Positions 12,943 to 16,062 of a DNA stretch of 16,062 nt are shown here, piece by piece (positions within the stretch are counted from its first letter, which is position 1; every line of letters starts with the position of its first letter). Origin of the DNA: an uncultured Collinsella sp. (GTDB taxonomy: Bacteria > Actinomycetota > Coriobacteriia > Coriobacteriales > Coriobacteriaceae). The stretch spans positions 1-16,062 of the forward strand of contig CABUBZ010000048.1 in NCBI GenBank assembly GCA_902489945.1, written 5' to 3'. A program made the position numbers and the translations under genes. The notes beneath the pieces are model-generated. The model was given only the letters and a program-made list of their open reading frames with translations, did no database searches and was not told where the DNA came from.

Positions 12943-12972
12943 TTGCTGTTGCGCTGCACTCTAGCACAGCAA
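12943..12972 (-). promoter_or_regulatory. Candidate promoter -10 and overlapping operator of the ECF operon
   Basis: Minus-strand TAGAGT at 12963-12958 preceded by TGC gives an extended -10; a clear -35 is missing. The inverted repeat TTGCTGT (12972-12966) and ACAGCAA (12949-12943), 16 nt apart, straddles this box and the predicted start, where a repressor would act. The leader RNA would begin about 50 nt before the leader peptide. Confidence 0.38.
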
Positions 12973-13010
12973 AGTGTTTGCGGGGAAATCTTTTTTGAAA
13001 AGATTTCAGC

Positions 13011-13030
13011 GGTGTTTCCCGGTGTTTCCC
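13011..13030. repeat. Tandem 10-bp duplication
   Basis: GGTGTTTCCC occurs twice head to tail. It lies between the dipeptidase terminator and the ECF promoter region, next to an AT-rich 10-bp stem-loop (12985-12994 with 12998-13007) that has no U-run on either strand. No function is evident. Confidence 0.5.
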
Positions 13031-13037
13031 GCCGGTC

Positions 13038-13075
13038 AAAAAGGCGGGCGGGACGAACCGTGCCATCCCGCCCGC
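13038..13075 (-). terminator. Intrinsic terminator of the C69 dipeptidase gene
   Basis: A perfect 10-bp GC stem (13075-13066 with 13053-13044 on the minus strand) with a 12-nt loop is followed by C and T5 (13042-13038). It begins 12 nt beyond the dipeptidase stop codon and insulates the ECF operon from upstream transcription. Confidence 0.88.
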
Positions 13076-13087
13076 ACCAGTGAGGGA

Positions 13088-15046
13088 TTACTCCTTGTTG
13101 CGGCGATAGAGGATATAACCGCCTGCGGAGATGACGGCAACGCCAGCGATGGCGAATGCGGCCACCATGCGGCCATCAAAACGATCGCCAGTGGTGGGCA
13201 GGCCGCCCTTGGTGTTCGTCTTGTTGGTGGTTACCGTGGTCGTGGTATCCGACTTACCAGGCTTCTCGGGCTTGGTGGCGGGCTGCTCGGGCTTAGCGGG
13301 CTGCTCAGGCTTGCTGGGCTGATCCGGGGTACCGGGCTGCTCGGGAGTGCCAGGCTGCTCGGGGGTACCAGGCTGATCCGGGGTGACCGGATCGGTGGCA
13401 AGAGCGTCCTGGGCGTAGGTGATGGACTCCTTGAGGCCTTTGGTCTCGGTGTTCAGGTCGCTTGGGGTGAAGGGCTGGTCAAAGTCTCCGGCCTTCTGAT
13501 AGGCGCGCATCTCCTGGAGCAGGGCCTTGCACTTCTTGTAGGTGTTCTCGGTAGCAGCCTTGCCGGCCTTGTTGGCCAGGGCGGTGCGGCCCTCGGTGGT
13601 CGTCTCGGCCAGCATGGCGGCGTCAACTTCCTTGTTCTGCTCGATGAGCTCGTTTTGCAGGGCATCGAGGTAGGTGCGGACGCCGGTGGCGAGGGTGGCG
13701 CGGTTCTCGAAGCAAAGGGAGCTAATGTCCATGAGGACGTAGTTGATGGAATTCTCGGGCTCCTCGTTGTTTACGATGTCCGCTTCGTCGCAGTGATCGA
13801 AGGAGACAGTTTGATCGCTGAAGTACGGGCTAACCTCAGTCATCAGAGCGGAGTACAGCGGTATGGCAACGGAGAACTCGGCGCGCGAGAGCATCTCCCA
13901 CTGGATGGTTGCAACCTGGGGATCGAGGCCGTTGCGAATCTGGAAGAGGTTGATCTCGGTGTTACGCTCACTGCCAATGCAATAAACACCATCAGTGTTC
14001 GCGTTGAGGCCGGGGACGTTCTCGCCGCGGTTGCCGAAGGCGCGAATCAACTCGAAAGTGCTCCAACCAGACTTGCCAGGTTTGAAGAACAGGGGCTGGA
14101 TTTCGCTGACCATGGCTCCCTTTTGGTCAGGATAATCATCGCTCTTAACTGTGATAATGTCGTAATCTGTGCCTTTGGTCAGCGGGCTACCAAAATAGTT
14201 GCGGCCCTGGACATAGCGGGACCACTGGTGAACGCCGGAATCGGCGAGGCTTTCGCCATAGGTTTTGGCGACATCGAACTTGCCGTCGGTGTACTCGGCG
14301 AAACCATTTTCTTCGGGCATGGACTGGATCTTCTCAGAATGGAGGCAATTCTCGGTGTCATTGAGGGCGACATCGTAGTTAAGACTGCCAATATTGGGAT
14401 TGAGTGAGGCCACGTTGCCGGCGAGCTTCATGGCGATCCACTGATGGCCGGAAAGCGCGGCGAACAGCCAGGTCTCGTTGTTGTCGGCGATGATGATCTG
14501 GTCGTTGGAGTAGACGCCCTGCTTATCGATCAGGCTGCCGATCAGCTTGACGCCCTCGCGGGCCGTGGCACTTTCGCCCAAGATGACGCTCGCGTAGCTA
14601 TACTCACCCAAGCCCTTCGTCAGAGGGTCCACGGCTTCGACATCTGCATTCATACTGGTGCTTAGCGTGGCAGAGCAGGATACGCCCATTTCGTTGATGC
14701 CGGCCTCGGAGTAGGCATCCCAGCGTCCGTGCCACTGCGAAGGATGATCGCGCACGTAGCTATAACGATACGTGGTCTTGGTCGAGGTGTATGTGAAGTT
14801 GGACTCGTCTGAGCCGTAGATATAGCCGGGGCCATGTGAGGGCTCGATGCCGAAGTGTTTGAGGTAACGCGTATCAAAGTCCTCGGCACGGCCGTAGTAC
14901 GTGTTGCCGTCGGCCGTTAGATCTCTGCCCATGTACATCTGCGTGCAGGCGAGCGCAGAGGTCGGCATGGACATGATGGTTGCAGCTCCAAAGGCGAGGC
15001 CTATGCCTAGCTTCTTGAGCGCGTTGACGGGGTGAGTTTTCCTCAT
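13088..15046 (-). CDS. Sortase-anchored C69-family dipeptidase
   Basis: This is a 652-residue surface peptidase of the C69 (PepD-type, Ntn-hydrolase) family. The signal peptide ends in ALA just before Cys34 (CTQMYMGRDLTADG), so signal cleavage would expose Cys34 as the N-terminal nucleophile typical of the family. Conserved features follow: YYGRAEDF (about 50-57), then GINEMGVSCSATLS in the 120s, and later SVILGESATAREGV. After the catalytic part comes a helical stretch (about 470-550) and a Pro-rich spacer of QPGTPE-type repeats. The C-terminus is a sortase signal: LPTTG (616-620), a hydrophobic helix and a basic tail (YRRNKE). It likely trims peptides at the cell wall. The ATG at 15046 has GGGAGGG 4 nt upstream. 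A 10-bp hairpin lies in its leader (15066-15089), and its own terminator follows at 13038-13075. Confidence 0.9.
   Translation of the reverse strand: MRKTHPVNALKKLGIGLAFGAATIMSMPTSALACTQMYMGRDLTADGNTYYGRAEDFDTRYLKHFGIEPSHGPGYIYGSDESNFTYTSTKTTYRYSYVRDHPSQWHGRWDAYSEAGINEMGVSCSATLSTSMNADVEAVDPLTKGLGEYSYASVILGESATAREGVKLIGSLIDKQGVYSNDQIIIADNNETWLFAALSGHQWIAMKLAGNVASLNPNIGSLNYDVALNDTENCLHSEKIQSMPEENGFAEYTDGKFDVAKTYGESLADSGVHQWSRYVQGRNYFGSPLTKGTDYDIITVKSDDYPDQKGAMVSEIQPLFFKPGKSGWSTFELIRAFGNRGENVPGLNANTDGVYCIGSERNTEINLFQIRNGLDPQVATIQWEMLSRAEFSVAIPLYSALMTEVSPYFSDQTVSFDHCDEADIVNNEEPENSINYVLMDISSLCFENRATLATGVRTYLDALQNELIEQNKEVDAAMLAETTTEGRTALANKAGKAATENTYKKCKALLQEMRAYQKAGDFDQPFTPSDLNTETKGLKESITYAQDALATDPVTPDQPGTPEQPGTPEQPGTPDQPSKPEQPAKPEQPATKPEKPGKSDTTTTVTTNKTNTKGGLPTTGDRFDGRMVAAFAIAGVAVISAGGYILYRRNKE
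13319..13390 (-). repeat. Four 18-bp tandem repeats in the wall-spanning region of the dipeptidase
   Basis: Four units (13319-13336, 13337-13354, 13355-13372, 13373-13390) encode PGTP(E/D)Q-type hexapeptides and differ at a few positions. Such in-frame repeats in a wall spacer are prone to change copy number, altering how far the enzyme domain reaches out. Confidence 0.8.
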
Positions 15047-15352
15047 AATCCCTCCCAGCGTGCGAAAGCCCTCTGTCGCCAGAGGGCTTCAGCCAATAAA
15101 GACACCCCACTAGCGTAACGAACTGGAAACAATATTCATCTATGAAAGATACTTACTCGATAAGCGTAATGAAATATGCGATGAGCGGTTAAATATACTC
15201 AGTTTGTAGCTTTACTTTAATAAAGACTCCCTGCAATTACTTCATCTGGATAAAGCGTCTGGAAATACCAAAAATGAAAATCCCCCGCTGTTTGGCAAAT
15301 GCATAAACAGCGGGGGAGACGATAATTGGATGAATATCATACCAATGTGGAA
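15047..15352. other. Gene-free AT-rich gap upstream of the dipeptidase
   Basis: These 306 nt hold no coding frame I can support. Nearest the dipeptidase are its ribosome binding site and a perfect 10-bp hairpin (15066-15075 with 15080-15089, 4-nt loop) in the 5' leader, which has no U-run and may stabilise the mRNA. The stretch 15100-15280 is much more AT-rich than its surroundings and should contain the dipeptidase promoter. A minus-strand TATATT near 15193-15198 is the best -10 candidate but lacks a good -35. The terminator of the small membrane protein gene occupies 15281-15317. Confidence 0.6.
15281..15317 (-). terminator. Intrinsic terminator after the lipid kinase and small protein genes
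   Basis: A perfect 13-bp stem (15305-15317 with 15281-15293) with an 11-nt loop is followed on the minus strand by TTTTCATTTTT. It lies 35 nt past the stop of the small membrane protein gene. Confidence 0.88.
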
Positions 15353-15445
15353 TTACTTCTTCCGACGGTGGATCACGTTGATCGCATAGCCGACGAGCAT
15401 GGCCAGAACAATGACGATAAAGCCGAGCAGGGGATTGTCGTTCAT
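15353..15445 (-). CDS. 30-residue single-pass membrane protein
   Basis: This short frame has an ATG at 15445 and TAA at 15353. A strong AGGAGG (15456-15451) sits 5 nt upstream and overlaps the stop codon of the lipid kinase gene, so the two are translationally coupled. The protein has a polar start (MNDNPLLG), one hydrophobic helix of about 18 residues (FIVIVLAMLVGYAINVI) and a basic tail (HRRKK), so it is predicted to insert with the tail in the cytoplasm. A terminator follows directly. I do not recognise a family. Good ribosome binding site, coupling and a clean membrane-protein pattern argue that it is real. It could be a small partner of the kinase. Confidence 0.75.
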   Translation of the reverse strand: MNDNPLLGFIVIVLAMLVGYAINVIHRRKK

Positions 15446-15454
15446 GGGGTCCTC

Positions 15455-16062
15455 CTATTTACCGAGCGGTGAGAATTCGTCGACGATGAGGTCGAGACAT
15501 TGCGGAAGCGCGCGGGCGCCAAAGACGCCGGAGTTGCTGGAGATAATCTCGCCATCGAACTGCATGCCCAGCGACGGCGTGCAGGTGATCTTGGCTTCCT
15601 TGGTCTGGATGATTTTGAACTGCGGGCGGCCGAGCACCTTGCCGGCGGGGTCGAGCGCGGCGGTAATCACGGTGGGCAGCAGCTGCACGGTGCGCACGGG
15701 CTCGATGACTGCGATGTCCACCATGCCGTCGTTCATGCGGCAGTCGGGGAACAGATTGATGTCGTTTTGGATGACCGAGGTGTTGCCTGCCATGCAGCAG
15801 ATGCCGTCGAGCTCCTCGACAATGCCGTCATGCTCAATGGTAAAGTGCGCCACCGTGGGATTGGGCGTGGCGAGCGCGGACAGGAAGTAGGCGATCTCAC
15901 CGATGTCGTTTTTGGTGGGGGCGGCCTTCATCATGATCTCGGCGTCGTAGCCCGATCCGGCGATGATGATAAAGCCGTGGCGCTTCTCGTTGCCGTTCTC
16001 GTCGAGCCAAAAGAGCTCGCCCATGTCTGCCTTGACGGTGCGGCCGGCGCGGCAGGCCTTGG
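15455..16062 (-). CDS. Diacylglycerol/lipid kinase family protein (C-terminal part, cut by window edge)
   Basis: About 202 codons are visible; the N-terminal catalytic lobe with the GGDGT-type motif lies beyond the right edge. The visible part matches the C-terminal half of the YegS/DgkB-type lipid kinases. It shows GFIIIAGSGYDAEIM (the usual N-x-G-G/S-D-A region), then CCMAGNTSVIQNDINLFPDCRMNDGMVDIAVIEP, where the P-x-(A/C)-x-x-x-DG-x-(L/V)-D pattern is typical. Near the end come FDGE and VFGARAL. The enzyme phosphorylates diacylglycerol or a related lipid at the membrane. The frame continues upstream of the internal Met at 16024 (residues KACRAGRTVKAD precede it), so that Met is not the start. 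The stop TAG overlaps the ribosome binding site of the small protein. Confidence 0.85.
   Translation of the reverse strand, partial: KACRAGRTVKADMGELFWLDENGNEKRHGFIIIAGSGYDAEIMMKAAPTKNDIGEIAYFLSALATPNPTVAHFTIEHDGIVEELDGICCMAGNTSVIQNDINLFPDCRMNDGMVDIAVIEPVRTVQLLPTVITAALDPAGKVLGRPQFKIIQTKEAKITCTPSLGMQFDGEIISSNSGVFGARALPQCLDLIVDEFSPLGK

Noticed and set aside
12775..12960. T-box riboswitch for tryptophan ahead of the ECF operon
   Set aside because: I find no T-box consensus or specifier stem; the leader peptide with three TGG codons and its own ribosome binding site explains the regulation better.
12985..13007. AT-rich 10-bp stem-loop as a terminator
   Set aside because: No U-run follows on either strand and the stem is weak; the true dipeptidase terminator is at 13038-13075.
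13319..13390. Four 18-bp repeats as a CRISPR-like array
   Set aside because: They are head-to-tail, in frame and encode a Pro-rich wall spacer; there are no spacers.
12974..14407. Long plus-strand open frame opposite the dipeptidase
   Set aside because: The minus-strand protein has a signal peptide, C69 motifs and an LPXTG tail. The plus-strand frame is Gly/Leu-rich low complexity, as expected from the antisense of GC-rich codons.

Overview
The window most likely comes from a gut actinobacterium of the class Coriobacteriia, probably Collinsella or a close relative. The grounds are GC-rich coding DNA, strong GGAGG-type ribosome binding sites, an FxLYD-domain protein, energy-coupling factor (ECF) vitamin/amino-acid type transport, an LPXTG sortase substrate, and short AT-rich intergenic gaps with palindromic repeats. 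The genus is an inference from style, not from a marker gene. I see no rRNA, tRNA, CRISPR array or intact transposase.

Layout, left to right. 1-1.7 kb (+): an M20D-type amidohydrolase overlapping a small membrane protein. 1.8-4.3 kb (+): a signalling-type cluster of an FxLYD-domain anchored protein, an HTH protein and a membrane-tethered Ser/Thr kinase; the first gene has its ribosome binding site buried in a perfect 14-bp inverted repeat. A bidirectional terminator separates this cluster from convergent minus-strand genes at 4.3-6.3 kb: a secreted coiled-coil protein with a lysozyme-like domain, and a MOSC-domain protein. 6.5-8.6 kb (+): an ATP-grasp carboxylate-amine ligase followed by an aspartate/glutamate racemase. 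The pair fits making D-aspartate and attaching it, plausibly for a peptidoglycan cross-bridge.

8.7-12.9 kb (-): a complete ECF transporter operon, read right to left as leader peptide, two paralogous S components, a fused double ATPase and EcfT. The leader peptide, too short for ordinary gene calling, is 22 residues long with three consecutive Trp codons. It is followed by a strong UUCG-loop terminator that can be replaced by a nested alternative pairing, which is the classical architecture of tryptophan attenuation. This is the standout of the window: it predicts that the substrate of the ECF system is tryptophan or a close relative. A 21-nt segment beyond the terminator is complementary, with one mismatch, to the leader codons just after the Trp run, and standard attenuation does not explain it. 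Two further inverted-repeat elements sit in the gaps of this operon.

13.1-16.1 kb (-): a sortase-anchored C69-family dipeptidase with its own terminator, then a 30-residue membrane protein translationally coupled to a lipid (diacylglycerol-type) kinase that runs off the right edge.
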